A stretch of 64,000 nt of DNA, taken from NCBI RefSeq assembly GCF_018119405.1, contig NZ_JAGPWC010000029.1, positions 1-64,000 on the forward strand. Reading direction: 5' to 3'. The notes beneath the pieces are model-generated. The model was not told where the DNA came from. It did not search any database and worked only from the letters and a program-made list of their open reading frames with translations. Position 1 is the stretch's first letter; every line of letters begins with the position of its first letter. Below, in pieces: positions 34,865-43,896 of this stretch. Position numbers and translations under genes: made by a program. The DNA comes from Massilia sp. ST3 (GTDB lineage: Bacteria; Pseudomonadota; Gammaproteobacteria; Burkholderiales; Burkholderiaceae_D).

Positions 34865-36331
34865 CTACGGGGCGCCATTCCGTCCAATTTTGTAGATGGT
34901 CCCGCTGGACGCCACCAGGTAGAGCTCGCCTTCGGCATCCTGGCCGAAGGATACGACCTGGCCGATGTCCGGGATGCTCCACTCACGCTGCTCGACGATG
35001 CCGCTGGCGCTGGCGAAAAAGCTCTTCAGGAAACCCTTGCAGTAGTCGGAATAGAAATAGCGCCCGGCCAGCTCGGGCAGGGCGCGGCCGCGGTACACGA
35101 AGCCGCCCGTGATCGAGCAGCCGTTGGCGTCGTTGCTGCCGTGGTCGTATTCGAAGGCGGGCAAGATAAGGCCGGCCTGGCTGCAGCTGGCGGCGTTGTA
35201 GCACAGGGTGCCTTCCATGACGTTCCAGCCATAGTTGAGCCCGCCCTGGCGGGCGTCGCTGAGGTTGACCTCCTCGCGCCGGTCCTGGCCCACGTCGGCC
35301 ACGTAGAGCTGGTTGCCGTCGAAAGCGAAGCGCCAGGGGTTGCGCAGGCCGTAGGCCCAGATTTCGGGGCGCCGTCCGCTCGTGCCGGCGAACGGATTGC
35401 CTGCCGGGATGGCGTAGCTCTCGGCGGGAACGGCGCTTGAAACGTCGATGCGCAGCAGCTTGCCCAGCAGCGAGTTCAGGTTCTGGGCATTGCCTCCCGG
35501 ATCGCCGGCGCCGCCGCCGTCACCCGGCCCCAGATACAGGTAGCCGTCCGGCCCGAAGGCCACCTGGCCGCCGAAATGGTTGGTGAAGTTCGGATGCGGA
35601 ATACTGATGATGGGCAAGCCGGAGGTGGGGTCGGCCAGGTTGGGATTGGAAGAGGCCGTGAAGCGTTCGACCACGATATTGCGCTGCGGATCGGTGTAGT
35701 ACAGGTAGAAGTAGCCGTTGCGCGCGAACTGGGGATCGAAGGCGAGCGACAGCAGGCCGCCTTCGCCGGCCGTCAGCACGCGCGCGCTGATATCGAGGAA
35801 GGGCGTGGCGAGGACCGCCCCGTTCTGGATGATGCGCACCCGTCCCGCGCGCTCGAGCACGAACAGGCGCGCGTCGCCCGGCGGCGCGGCCAGCCAGGTC
35901 GGGTTGGCGAGGTTGGCGGCGACGGTGCTCAAGGCCAGCGTGAGCGTGGCGCTGCCGTAGGCCACGGTGGCGCCGGCGGTGGCGCCGGCGCTTACCACGG
36001 CGCTCTGCGAGGCGGGCGCCGGCGTGTAGGTGGTGGCGCCGCTGGTGACCGCCGTGGCCGCCACGTTGTAGCTGCCCGGCGCCAGGCCGGTCAGGGTTTG
36101 CGTTTGGGTTAGGTCTTGCAGGAAATTGTTGGGCCCGGTGACACGCATCGAGGCGTTCACGGCGGCCGGCAGGCCGGTCGCGGTCACCGTCAGCGAACCG
36201 GTCGTGGCCGCCCGCGGGGTCACGGGACCGGTGGTGCCGGGGCTGCCGCCGCCCCCGCCGCAGCCGGCCAGCAGGGCAGCCAGCATCGCCATCAAGAGCA
36301 GTCCCCACATCCGCGCGCGTTCGAGCAGCAT
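34865..36331 (-). CDS. PQQ-dependent sugar dehydrogenase, lipoprotein
   Basis: A 488-residue outer-membrane or periplasmic lipoprotein. The start at 36331 has GGAGG six bases upstream; the lipobox is LLAGC followed by a Gly-rich stretch. Residues about 45-140 are a carboxypeptidase-regulatory-like/fibronectin-like extra domain; the rest is the six-bladed propeller of the glucose/sorbosone dehydrogenase family, with HFGGQVAFGPDGYLYLGPGDGG and the catalytic-loop area AGDPGGNAQ. These enzymes oxidise aldoses using PQQ. The N-terminal added domain is an uncommon extra. A second, shorter enzyme of the same family is at 39662. Confidence 0.85.
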   Translation of the reverse strand: MLLERARMWGLLLMAMLAALLAGCGGGGGSPGTTGPVTPRAATTGSLTVTATGLPAAVNASMRVTGPNNFLQDLTQTQTLTGLAPGSYNVAATAVTSGATTYTPAPASQSAVVSAGATAGATVAYGSATLTLALSTVAANLANPTWLAAPPGDARLFVLERAGRVRIIQNGAVLATPFLDISARVLTAGEGGLLSLAFDPQFARNGYFYLYYTDPQRNIVVERFTASSNPNLADPTSGLPIISIPHPNFTNHFGGQVAFGPDGYLYLGPGDGGGAGDPGGNAQNLNSLLGKLLRIDVSSAVPAESYAIPAGNPFAGTSGRRPEIWAYGLRNPWRFAFDGNQLYVADVGQDRREEVNLSDARQGGLNYGWNVMEGTLCYNAASCSQAGLILPAFEYDHGSNDANGCSITGGFVYRGRALPELAGRYFYSDYCKGFLKSFFASASGIVEQREWSIPDIGQVVSFGQDAEGELYLVASSGTIYKIGRNGAP

Positions 36332-36494
36332 GTCCGCCTCCGTGACCGAAGAATTCGCTGGCACCATTGTGCAGCGAATACCGCTGCTTCGCCATTGGAG
36401 CAGCGAACCGTGCGTGTCAGTGTAGCGGCCTGCCAGCCTGCCGCCGTTTGATGCGCGTCGAGCCGGAGCCGGGCACCAAATCCCGGCCGGGCGA

Positions 36495-37799
36495 TCAGCG
36501 GGTCAGTCGGTAGATCAGCAGCGCGGTGCGGATCGCGGCGCGCTCGATCGAGGCCAGTTCGACCCGCTCGGCCGGCGAGTGGGCGCCGCTGCCGCTCGCG
36601 CCCAGGCCGTCCAGGCTGTCGATATAGGGCGCGACAAACTGGATGTCGCCGGCGCCGCGTGCGGTGGCGGGCAGGGCCGCGATCGTTCCCAGCCCGGCAT
36701 CGCTGCTGGCCTGGGAGTAGACGTCCAGCAGCTTGAGGTTGCCCGGTGTAACCGCCATCGGTGGATAGGAGTCGCGGAAAGTGATGGTGGCGCTGGCGCC
36801 CGGCAGGCTCTGGGCCACGATCGCGCGCATCCTGGCCTGGGCGCGGTCGCGCTGCGCATAGTCGAGGTAGCGCAGGTCGCTCTTCACCGTCACGGTGTTG
36901 GCGATGACGTTGGTCTTGCCTGCCGCCGTGCCGCCGCCCTTGGCTTCGTCGTAGGCCACCATGGTGCCGCCCAGGATCACGCCCGGATTGAAGCTCAGGC
37001 CCGGTTCGACCACCTCGCGCCGGAAGCTGTCCAGGATGCGCGCCGCCTCGTAGACGGCGCCGTAGCCGCCGGGACCGAACACGCCCTGCGAATGGCCCTG
37101 GCGCGCCTTGACCTCCAGGTCGAAGGAAGCGGTGGCGCGGCGTCCGACGGTGGCGGTGGCCTGGCCCCCGTCGGTGACCGTGCCTTCGAAACCGAGGGCG
37201 ATGTCGCTGCGTTTGGCCAGCTCGACCATGTCGCGGCGCGAGACCGAGCGCGGCTCGCCCGCGTCTTCCTCGTCGCCGGTGAACATGACGGTGATGCGCG
37301 TATCGTCGAGCGCGCCGGCACGCTGCAGGGCGCGCAGGGCCGCGACCACGACCACGTTGCCGCCTTTCATGTCGCCTACGCCCTGGCCGCGCGCGTCGTC
37401 GGCGGCGCCGTCGCGTTCCCACAGCGGGCCGGGCGCATCGGCCTCGAACACGGTGTCGAGATGGCCGAGCAGCAGCAGGCGCTTGCCGCGCTTGCCGTCG
37501 CGCACCGCCACCAGGTGGCCGGCGCGCCGCATGGCGGGCGGCATGTCGAGCCAGGCGGTGCGAAAGCCCAGGGCCTCGAATTCCCGGGCGAACACGGCAC
37601 CCACCGCGCGCACGCCGGGCAGGTTCATGGTGCCGCTGTTGATGCGCGCGCTGCGCTCGAGCAGCGCAATGGCGTCCCCGGACCAGGCGCGCACTTCGGC
37701 GACGATGCGCTGTTCGGTGGGCGTGAGCGCCGCGGCTTGTGCCGGAACCATGGAGCATGCGGCGGCCAGCGCCAGCGTAAAGACGAGCTTGCGGTGCAT
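36495..37799 (-). CDS. Secreted M20 metallopeptidase
   Basis: A 434-residue zinc peptidase of the M20/M28-like glutamate carboxypeptidase type with signal peptide (LALAAACSMVPAQA). The di-zinc site is His113 and Asp115 (GHLDTVF), Asp143 (GVGDMKGG), Glu177/Glu178 (TGDEEDAG), and a final His near residue 411 (SGAHSPAE). A lid dimerisation domain is present in the middle (RQGHSQGVFGPGG). It should cleave C-terminal residues from peptides or folates in the periplasm. It follows the three-gene envelope operon by 57 bases on the same strand and may be cotranscribed. Confidence 0.88.
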   Translation of the reverse strand: MHRKLVFTLALAAACSMVPAQAAALTPTEQRIVAEVRAWSGDAIALLERSARINSGTMNLPGVRAVGAVFAREFEALGFRTAWLDMPPAMRRAGHLVAVRDGKRGKRLLLLGHLDTVFEADAPGPLWERDGAADDARGQGVGDMKGGNVVVVAALRALQRAGALDDTRITVMFTGDEEDAGEPRSVSRRDMVELAKRSDIALGFEGTVTDGGQATATVGRRATASFDLEVKARQGHSQGVFGPGGYGAVYEAARILDSFRREVVEPGLSFNPGVILGGTMVAYDEAKGGGTAAGKTNVIANTVTVKSDLRYLDYAQRDRAQARMRAIVAQSLPGASATITFRDSYPPMAVTPGNLKLLDVYSQASSDAGLGTIAALPATARGAGDIQFVAPYIDSLDGLGASGSGAHSPAERVELASIERAAIRTALLIYRLTR

Positions 37800-37856
37800 A
37801 TCGCTTCCTGGTCAGGAATGAGAGTATGCAACTTTACTACGAACGAACGCCGCGAG

Positions 37857-38156
37857 TCAGGGTAGGGCGGGCGCGCGGCTGCGGGTCTTGCTGACGACGC
37901 CGGACGGGTCGAGCAGGATGACGAACTCGGCATAGCGTCCACCGCCGTCGGGCGACTGGTAGACCCAGGCCTCGTAGCCGCTGTCGAAGCGCACGCTGCG
38001 GGTCGGGCCGAAGGCGGCGATCAGCTCGGCCTTGGTGGTGCGGCCGGGCACGACGCCTTGCTGCAGGCGTTCCAGAGGGGCCTGGGTTCCGGGCGGAACC
38101 GGCTGGCTGGCGCATCCGGTCAGCAACAGGGCGCAGGCGAACAGGCGCGCCTTCAT
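37857..38156 (-). CDS. Small BamE-like (SmpA/OmlA) lipoprotein
   Basis: A 99-residue lipoprotein with lipobox LLTGC. The mature part carries the SmpA/OmlA signature order: VVPGRTTKAELIAAFG, then a Tyr/Trp-rich strand (YEAWVYQ) and a beta-hairpin. It resembles the BLIP/SmpA fold of BamE but is shorter and lacks the flanking BamE-specific segments, so BamE itself is unlikely. Its ATG overlaps the stop of the preceding gene by four bases (ATGA), so it is translationally coupled to it. Confidence 0.65.
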   Translation of the reverse strand: MKARLFACALLLTGCASQPVPPGTQAPLERLQQGVVPGRTTKAELIAAFGPTRSVRFDSGYEAWVYQSPDGGGRYAEFVILLDPSGVVSKTRSRAPALP

Positions 38157-38980
38157 GGCGACTCCTGCGGCGGCGCCGTCATGTATTCGAATTCGACCAA
38201 GGTATCGTCGGGCCAGGACCGGTCCCACAAGGGCACGTAATACGTGCGGTCCAGCATCACCTGGCAATCGCAGTATTCGAGCTCGGCCGGCGTCTGCTCG
38301 CCGCCGGCATACAGCATGCGGAAGGGCAGGGTTTCGACGCGCTCGCCGGCGCGCAGGGTGACGCCGAAGACGGGCCGCTCGGTGAAGAACAGATAGTTGC
38401 CGTCCGGGCTGTTGCACACGCCTTCGGGCGTATCGAGGACGCCGGCGATCCAGCCGAACAGGGGAGAGCTGTTCGACACCAGTCCCGCTTCCTTGCCGAC
38501 CAGGCACTCGAGACGCAGGTCGCCGAGGCGCCGCTTGCCTGCGGGCACGCCCGGCGACTGGATCAGCGCGCGCCAGGTCATGCTGGTGGTCTTGCGGTTG
38601 GCCAATACGGCAGCGTCTTCGCGCAGGGCGGCGTCGATGCGCGGCAGGACGAAGGTATTGTCCTCGCCGACCGGCACGGGCACACTGAGGCTGTCGCCGG
38701 CGATGCGCAGGGTGATGCCGCGCATGTCGACCGTACGCGAGCGCGGCAGCAACTGGAAGCGCAGGGTGGCCTGCGGCGCCAGCGCACGCTCGCGCTCGAA
38801 ACGCTCCATGCCACGTATCATTTTCCGGTAGGATTTGTCGACCGGGTCGCGGGTGGACCTGACGGTGACGGTGCTGGCGTGTTGCCGGGCTTGTTCCGCG
38901 AACGCGGAAGCAGGGAAAGACAGGAGACTGGCCAGGACGGCCAGCCCCAGGAGAGCGACGCGGAGCGGGTTCCGCGCCAT
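38153..38980 (-). CDS. Exported protein of unknown function
   Basis: A 275-residue protein with signal peptide (VALLGLAVLASLLSFPASAFA). The mature part is probably beta-rich and contains four Cys, including a CDC near the end (LEYCDCQVM), consistent with disulfides. No family was recognised. It lies 5 bases after a DUF882 gene and overlaps a BamE-like lipoprotein gene by four bases, forming a compact envelope operon. Role unknown; context suggests the cell wall or outer membrane. Confidence 0.6.
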   Translation of the reverse strand: MARNPLRVALLGLAVLASLLSFPASAFAEQARQHASTVTVRSTRDPVDKSYRKMIRGMERFERERALAPQATLRFQLLPRSRTVDMRGITLRIAGDSLSVPVPVGEDNTFVLPRIDAALREDAAVLANRKTTSMTWRALIQSPGVPAGKRRLGDLRLECLVGKEAGLVSNSSPLFGWIAGVLDTPEGVCNSPDGNYLFFTERPVFGVTLRAGERVETLPFRMLYAGGEQTPAELEYCDCQVMLDRTYYVPLWDRSWPDDTLVEFEYMTAPPQESP

Positions 38981-38985
38981 CGTGC

Positions 38986-39525
38986 TTACCAGTAGCGGAC
39001 CCGGCCCGTGTCCATGTGCACGAACTGCGAGTCGGGGTAGTAGCCGACGCCGCCGCCCTTGAGCGACATCGCGGCCTTGTGCAGCATCTTCAGGTCCTTG
39101 CCGGGCAGGCGGATGTCGATGGCTTTGCCGTCCATGTGCATGCTGCGCTTGGCCACGCCATTGCTGTTGGCGTGCAGCTTGGCGTTCGACTCCGGCGAGC
39201 GGTAGCCCGAGATGATGTGCAGTTCCTTGCCGTTGCCGAGCTTGTCGTTCACCTGGTCGAGCAGCAGCAGCAGCTGCGGGTCCATCTCGGCAACCTGGTT
39301 GTTGCGGTGATCGCGCAGGACCTTGTTGATGTCCTTCAGCGCATCCGGAATGAATTGGCCTTCGGCCCAGAACACGCTGCTCAGCTTTTCGCCGGTGTGC
39401 GTGTTATACAGGCGCAGGGTTCGTTCGCCGGGAATGGCCGATGCGGTTTTGGCAAGTGCTGGGATGCTGAGGGTGGGTGCTGCGAGGAGGAGGGAACTTT
39501 TGAGGAAAGCGCGGCGTTGCATCAT
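38986..39525 (-). CDS. Tat-exported DUF882 (M15-like) peptidase
   Basis: A 179-residue protein of the YcbK/DUF882 family, related to M15 D-Ala-D-Ala carboxypeptidases. The N-terminus RRAFLKSS is a twin-arginine motif, so it should be exported folded. Zinc-site residues are His in SMHMDGKAIDIR with the following Asp, and the C-terminal His in FVHMDTG. It probably acts on peptidoglycan cross-links. First gene of a three-gene operon with an unknown exported protein and a BamE-like lipoprotein. Confidence 0.85.
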   Translation of the reverse strand: MMQRRAFLKSSLLLAAPTLSIPALAKTASAIPGERTLRLYNTHTGEKLSSVFWAEGQFIPDALKDINKVLRDHRNNQVAEMDPQLLLLLDQVNDKLGNGKELHIISGYRSPESNAKLHANSNGVAKRSMHMDGKAIDIRLPGKDLKMLHKAAMSLKGGGVGYYPDSQFVHMDTGRVRYW

Positions 39526-39661
39526 CGTCGGAGATCCTTACGCTGTGTTCACTGAAGCGTCAATCATACGCCGGTTGTGCGGAACGTGCAGACAAAATGA
39601 AGCAAAATGCGGCTAATTGGCGACTAAGTTAACGATTTGACCAATCCTGGGAGATAAATTC

Positions 39662-40822
39662 ATGCCGAGTATTAAACGCCTGACAATCATTGCACTCACC
39701 GCCGGCGCCTTTGCCGGCGCCGCGGCCGCGCAAGAGGTCGCGCCGGTCGACCAGCCTCCCGCCGCCAGGGGCTGGAAGACGGAAACCGTGGCGGAGGACC
39801 TGCCCCAGCCCTGGAGCATGGCCTGGCTGCCGGACGGCCGCATCCTGGTAACGGGCAAGGAAGGCACGCTGCACCTGGTCAGCGGCAAGGCGCGCCAGGC
39901 GATCCCGATCGAAGGCCTGCCGCAGCTGTTCACGGGCGGCCAGGGTGGCCTGCTCGACATCTCGGTGCACCCGGCCGACAAGGCCAACCCGCGCATTTAC
40001 CTGACAATGGCGAGCGGCAGCGACAGCGAGAACCGGACCGTGCTGGTGCAGGGCATCTTCGACGGCAAGCGCGTGCATGGCCTGCGCACCCTGTTCAGCG
40101 TGACGCCGGGCAAGAGCGGCGGCCAGCACTTCGGCTCGCGCCTGGCCTGGATGAAGGACGGCACGCTCCTGATGAGCATTGGCGACGGCGGCAATCCGCC
40201 CCAGCGCGTGGGCAGCATGCTGGCGCGCGAGCAGGCCCAGAACCTGGGCAGCCACCACGGTTCGATCCTGCGCCTGACGGCCGAGGGCAAGCCGGCGCCG
40301 GGCAATCCGCTGGCCAGCAAGCAAGGGGCGTTGCCGGAAATCTGGAGCTATGGCCACCGCAACGTCCAGGGCCTGGCGGTCGATCCGGTCTCGGGCCGGG
40401 TCTGGGCCAGCGAGCACGGCCCGCGCGGCGGCGACGAGATCAACCTGGTCGAGGGCGGCAAGAACTATGGCTGGCCGCTGCAGAGCTACGGCCTGGACTA
40501 CAAGACGCGCGAGCCGGTCGGCATGAAGGTGGTGCCGGGCATGGTGCAGCCGCTGGTGGTGTGGGTGCCTTCGCCGGCGCCCTCGGGCCTGGTGGTCTAC
40601 ACCGGCAAGGCCTTCCCGCAATGGCAGGGCAGCCTGTTCAGCGGCAGCCTGGCCGGCCAGGACATCCGCCGCGTGGCGCTCGACGCCCAGGGCAAGGTAC
40701 TGAAGCAGGAAAAGCTCGATATCGGCAAGCGCGTGCGCGACGTGCGCCAGGGGTTGGACGGCTACCTGTATGCCTTGACCGACGAGGCGAAGGGCAAGCT
40801 GTTGCGCATCGTGCCGCAATAA
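39662..40822 (+). CDS. PQQ-dependent aldose sugar dehydrogenase (YliI-like)
   Basis: A 386-residue secreted six-bladed propeller with signal peptide (LTAGAFAGAAAAQ). The family motif SEHGPRGGDEINL, carrying PQQ and calcium ligands, is intact, as is LPQPWSMAWLPDGRILVTGK at the first blade. It resembles Asd/YliI, which oxidises aldoses in the periplasm with PQQ. GGGAGA precedes the ATG. A second family member at 34865 is longer and a lipoprotein. No PQQ synthesis gene is in the window. A family A repeat follows. Confidence 0.88.
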   Translation: MPSIKRLTIIALTAGAFAGAAAAQEVAPVDQPPAARGWKTETVAEDLPQPWSMAWLPDGRILVTGKEGTLHLVSGKARQAIPIEGLPQLFTGGQGGLLDISVHPADKANPRIYLTMASGSDSENRTVLVQGIFDGKRVHGLRTLFSVTPGKSGGQHFGSRLAWMKDGTLLMSIGDGGNPPQRVGSMLAREQAQNLGSHHGSILRLTAEGKPAPGNPLASKQGALPEIWSYGHRNVQGLAVDPVSGRVWASEHGPRGGDEINLVEGGKNYGWPLQSYGLDYKTREPVGMKVVPGMVQPLVVWVPSPAPSGLVVYTGKAFPQWQGSLFSGSLAGQDIRRVALDAQGKVLKQEKLDIGKRVRDVRQGLDGYLYALTDEAKGKLLRIVPQ

Positions 40823-40834
40823 GCGGCGCTGATT

Positions 40835-40930
40835 CGTAGGGTGGACGGCTCCGCCGTCCACGCGGTATGGTTGGCGGCTCCGTTGTCGCGCATGGGTCGG
40901 CGCACGGGCGTTGACCCCGTCCACCCTACG
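40835..40930. repeat. Family A inverted-repeat element (copy 4)
   Basis: A 96-bp element with a 14-bp perfect terminal inverted repeat (CGTAGGGTGGACGG). The interior resembles copy 5 at 49132 (GGCTCCGTTGTCGCGCA versus GGCTCCGTTTTCGCGCA). It lies 13 bases after the sugar dehydrogenase stop. Confidence 0.85.
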
Positions 40931-41065
40931 ATGCATAGCGCATGGAGTCTGTCTCGAGACGCTTTTTTCCTTCTTGCAAATCCAAAACCTGCCTAGAATG
41001 CCGAAGCCGCCGCCACCCGCCGTGCCGGCGATCCTTCCCTTGTCCTTCCCTTTGGAGGAGCATCA

Positions 41066-43852
41066 ATGGCAGTCACCCTTCGTCGCAGTATTCCGCTGGC
41101 AGCAGCCCTGGCATTGGCCCTCGGCGGCGCCCAGGCCGCGCCGGCCAAGCCGGCAGCCGCCCCGGACATCCCGATCCCGCACATCCCCTACACCAAGTTC
41201 ACGCTCAAGAACGGGCTGACGGTGCTGGTCCACGAGGATCACAAGACCCCGGTGGTCGCGGTCAACACCTGGTACCACGTGGGCTCGAAGAACGAAAAAC
41301 CCGGCAAGACCGGCTTCGCCCACCTGTTCGAGCACCTGATGTTCAGCGGCAGCGACAACTTCAACAAGACCTACCTGAACGCGATGGAGCGCATCGGGGC
41401 GACCGACCTGAACGGCACCACCAACACCGACCGCACCAATTATTTCCAGAACGTGCCGACCTCGATGCTCGACTATGCACTGTTCGCCGAGAGCGACCGC
41501 ATGGGTCACCTGCTGGGAACGGTCGACCAGAAGAAGCTCGACCTGCAGCGCGGCGTGGTGCAGAACGAGAAGCGCCAGCGCGAGAACCAGCCCTACGGCA
41601 TCGCCTACGAACTGCTGGTGACGAATACCTATCCGGTCGGCCACCCGTATTCCTGGACCGTGATCGGCAAGATGGAAGACCTGGACGCGGCCTCGATGAC
41701 GGACGTGCGCGACTGGTTCAAGTCCAACTACGGCCCCAACAACACGGTGCTGGTGCTGTCGGGCGACATCACGCCCGAGGAAGCGCGGCGCAAGGTGGAG
41801 CAGTACTACGGCGCCATCCCGCCGGGACCGCCGCTGGCCAAGCACGAGGCCTGGATCGCCAAGCGCACCGGTTCCCATCGCACCCAGGCCCAGGACCGGG
41901 TGCCGCAGACGCGCATCTACCGCACCTGGAACGTGCCGGGCGCGCATACGCCGGAGGAAGTCCAGCTCGACCTGGCGGCCCACATCCTGGGCGGCGGCAA
42001 GACCTCGCGCCTGTACAAGCGCCTGGTGTACAAGGACCAGCTGGCCACCAGTGCGTCCGCCAGCGATTCCTCGTCCGAGATCGGCGGCCAGTTCGACATG
42101 ACGCTCACCGCCAGGCCGGGCGCGGACGTGAAGAAGATGGAGCAAGCAGCCGACGAGGAACTGCGCGCCATGCTGAAGAACGGTCCGACGGAGTCCGAAC
42201 TGCGCCTGGCCAAGACCGCGATCCTGGCCAACTACACGCGCATGATCGAGCGCGTCGGCGGCTTCGGCGGCAAGAGCGACCTGCTGGCATCGTGCCAGAC
42301 CTACACCGGCAATCCGGACTGCTACAAGGTCTACCTGCAGCGCATCAAGGACGCCACCCCGGCGTCCGTCAGGAAGGCCATGAACGAATGGCTCACCGAC
42401 GGCGACTTCGTGCTGCAGATCGACCCTTACCCGACCGGCCTGGCCGCCGCCGCCTCGACCCTGGACCGCAGCAAGGAACCGCTGCCGGGCAAGCCGATGT
42501 CGCTCAAGCTGCCGCCGATGCAGAAGACCACCCTGTCGAACGGCCTGAAGGTGGTGCTGGCCGAGCGCCATGAAGCGCCGGTGGTCAACCTGCAGCTGCT
42601 GGTCGACAGCGGCTTCGCCTCGGACGCCAAAGACATGCCAGGCGTGGCCAGCCTGGCGCTGCGCATGCTCGAAGAAGGCACGCCCACCCGCCAGTCGCTG
42701 CAGATCGGCGAGGAACTCGAAGGACTGGGCGCCAGCTTCGGCACCGGCACCAACCTGGACGGCGCGTTCGTCACCATGAACACGCTCAAGGCCACCATGC
42801 CGCGCGCGCTCGACCTGTACGCCGACCTGATCCTGCATCCGGCCTTCCCGCAGAAGGAGTTTGCGCGCCTGCAGCAGGACCGCCTGGCCGCGATCGCGCG
42901 CGAGAAGGCCAGCCCGCAGGCGACCGCGATGCGCGTGCTCCCCGGCCTCCTGTACGGCAAGGACCACGTCTACGCCCACCCCTTTACCGGCAGCGGCACC
43001 GAGGACGCGGTCAAGCGCATGACCCGCGCCGACCTGGCGAAGTACCACGCCACCTGGTTCAAGCCGAACAACGCCACCCTGCTGGTGGTGGGCGACACCA
43101 CCCTGGCCGAGATCAAGCCGCTGCTGGAGAAGCAGTTCGGTGGCTGGAAGGCCGGCGAGGTGCCGAAGAAGGTGATCGCGCCGGTCGCGGCGCCGGAAAA
43201 GTCCCTGGTCTACCTGGTCGACCGTCCGGGCGCGCTGCAGAGCGTGATCGTCGGCGCGCAGCTGGCCCCGCCGCGCAACAGCCCCGAGTCAGTCCCGCTG
43301 GAGATGGTCAACGACGTCTTTGGCGGCACCTTCAGCTCGCGCATCAACATGAACCTGCGCGAGGACAAGCACTGGTCCTACGGGGTGCGCAGCTCGCTGT
43401 ACGCGGCGATCGGCCAGCGTCCCTTCATGAGCGTCTCGCCGGTGCAGACCGACAAGACCCCGGACGCGCTCAAGGAACTGGTGCGCGAGTACCGCGACAT
43501 CGCCGGCGGCAAGCCGATCGCGCCGGCGGAGCTGAAGGATGCGCTGGACAACAACACCCTGGGCCTGCCGGGCCGCTTCGAGACCGCGGGCCAGCTGGCC
43601 GGGGCCTACTCGACCATCCTGCAGTACGGCCTGCCCGAGGACTACTACAACACCTTCACGGAGAAGGCGCTGTCGCTCACGCCGGCCCAGGCGAACGCCC
43701 TGGCGGCGCGCAGCTTCACGCCGGAACGCCTGGTGTGGGTGGTGGTCGGCGACATGAGCAAGGTCGAGTCAGGCATCCGCGCCCTGAACCTGGGCGAGGT
43801 GCGCAAGATCGACGTGGACGGCAATCCCGTAAGCGGCGCAGCAGCGAATTGA
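41066..43852 (+). CDS. Fused two-lobe M16 metalloprotease
   Basis: A 928-residue secreted pitrilysin-family protease with signal peptide (LAAALALALGGAQAAPA). The inverted zinc motif HLFEH is at residues 86-90, with the distal Glu in VVQNEKRQ about 75 residues later. The second half (about 490-920) repeats the M16 fold without a zinc motif, so active and inactive lobes are fused in one chain, as in pitrilysin; in many bacteria they are separate genes. Likely degrades peptides in the periplasm. GGAGGA precedes the ATG. A hairpin follows the stop. Confidence 0.9.
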   Translation: MAVTLRRSIPLAAALALALGGAQAAPAKPAAAPDIPIPHIPYTKFTLKNGLTVLVHEDHKTPVVAVNTWYHVGSKNEKPGKTGFAHLFEHLMFSGSDNFNKTYLNAMERIGATDLNGTTNTDRTNYFQNVPTSMLDYALFAESDRMGHLLGTVDQKKLDLQRGVVQNEKRQRENQPYGIAYELLVTNTYPVGHPYSWTVIGKMEDLDAASMTDVRDWFKSNYGPNNTVLVLSGDITPEEARRKVEQYYGAIPPGPPLAKHEAWIAKRTGSHRTQAQDRVPQTRIYRTWNVPGAHTPEEVQLDLAAHILGGGKTSRLYKRLVYKDQLATSASASDSSSEIGGQFDMTLTARPGADVKKMEQAADEELRAMLKNGPTESELRLAKTAILANYTRMIERVGGFGGKSDLLASCQTYTGNPDCYKVYLQRIKDATPASVRKAMNEWLTDGDFVLQIDPYPTGLAAAASTLDRSKEPLPGKPMSLKLPPMQKTTLSNGLKVVLAERHEAPVVNLQLLVDSGFASDAKDMPGVASLALRMLEEGTPTRQSLQIGEELEGLGASFGTGTNLDGAFVTMNTLKATMPRALDLYADLILHPAFPQKEFARLQQDRLAAIAREKASPQATAMRVLPGLLYGKDHVYAHPFTGSGTEDAVKRMTRADLAKYHATWFKPNNATLLVVGDTTLAEIKPLLEKQFGGWKAGEVPKKVIAPVAAPEKSLVYLVDRPGALQSVIVGAQLAPPRNSPESVPLEMVNDVFGGTFSSRINMNLREDKHWSYGVRSSLYAAIGQRPFMSVSPVQTDKTPDALKELVREYRDIAGGKPIAPAELKDALDNNTLGLPGRFETAGQLAGAYSTILQYGLPEDYYNTFTEKALSLTPAQANALAARSFTPERLVWVVVGDMSKVESGIRALNLGEVRKIDVDGNPVSGAAAN

Positions 43853-43857
43853 GCCGA

Positions 43858-43895
43858 CGCCACCGTCTCGCACGGCCGTGAGCGGGACGGTGGCG
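43858..43895. terminator. Terminator-like hairpin between convergent genes
   Basis: A 10-bp perfect stem (CGCCACCGTC and its complement) with an 18-base spacer lies between the M16 stop and the stop of the leftward gene at 43897. There is no T-run, so bidirectional termination is only likely. Confidence 0.4.
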
Positions 43896-43896
43896 C

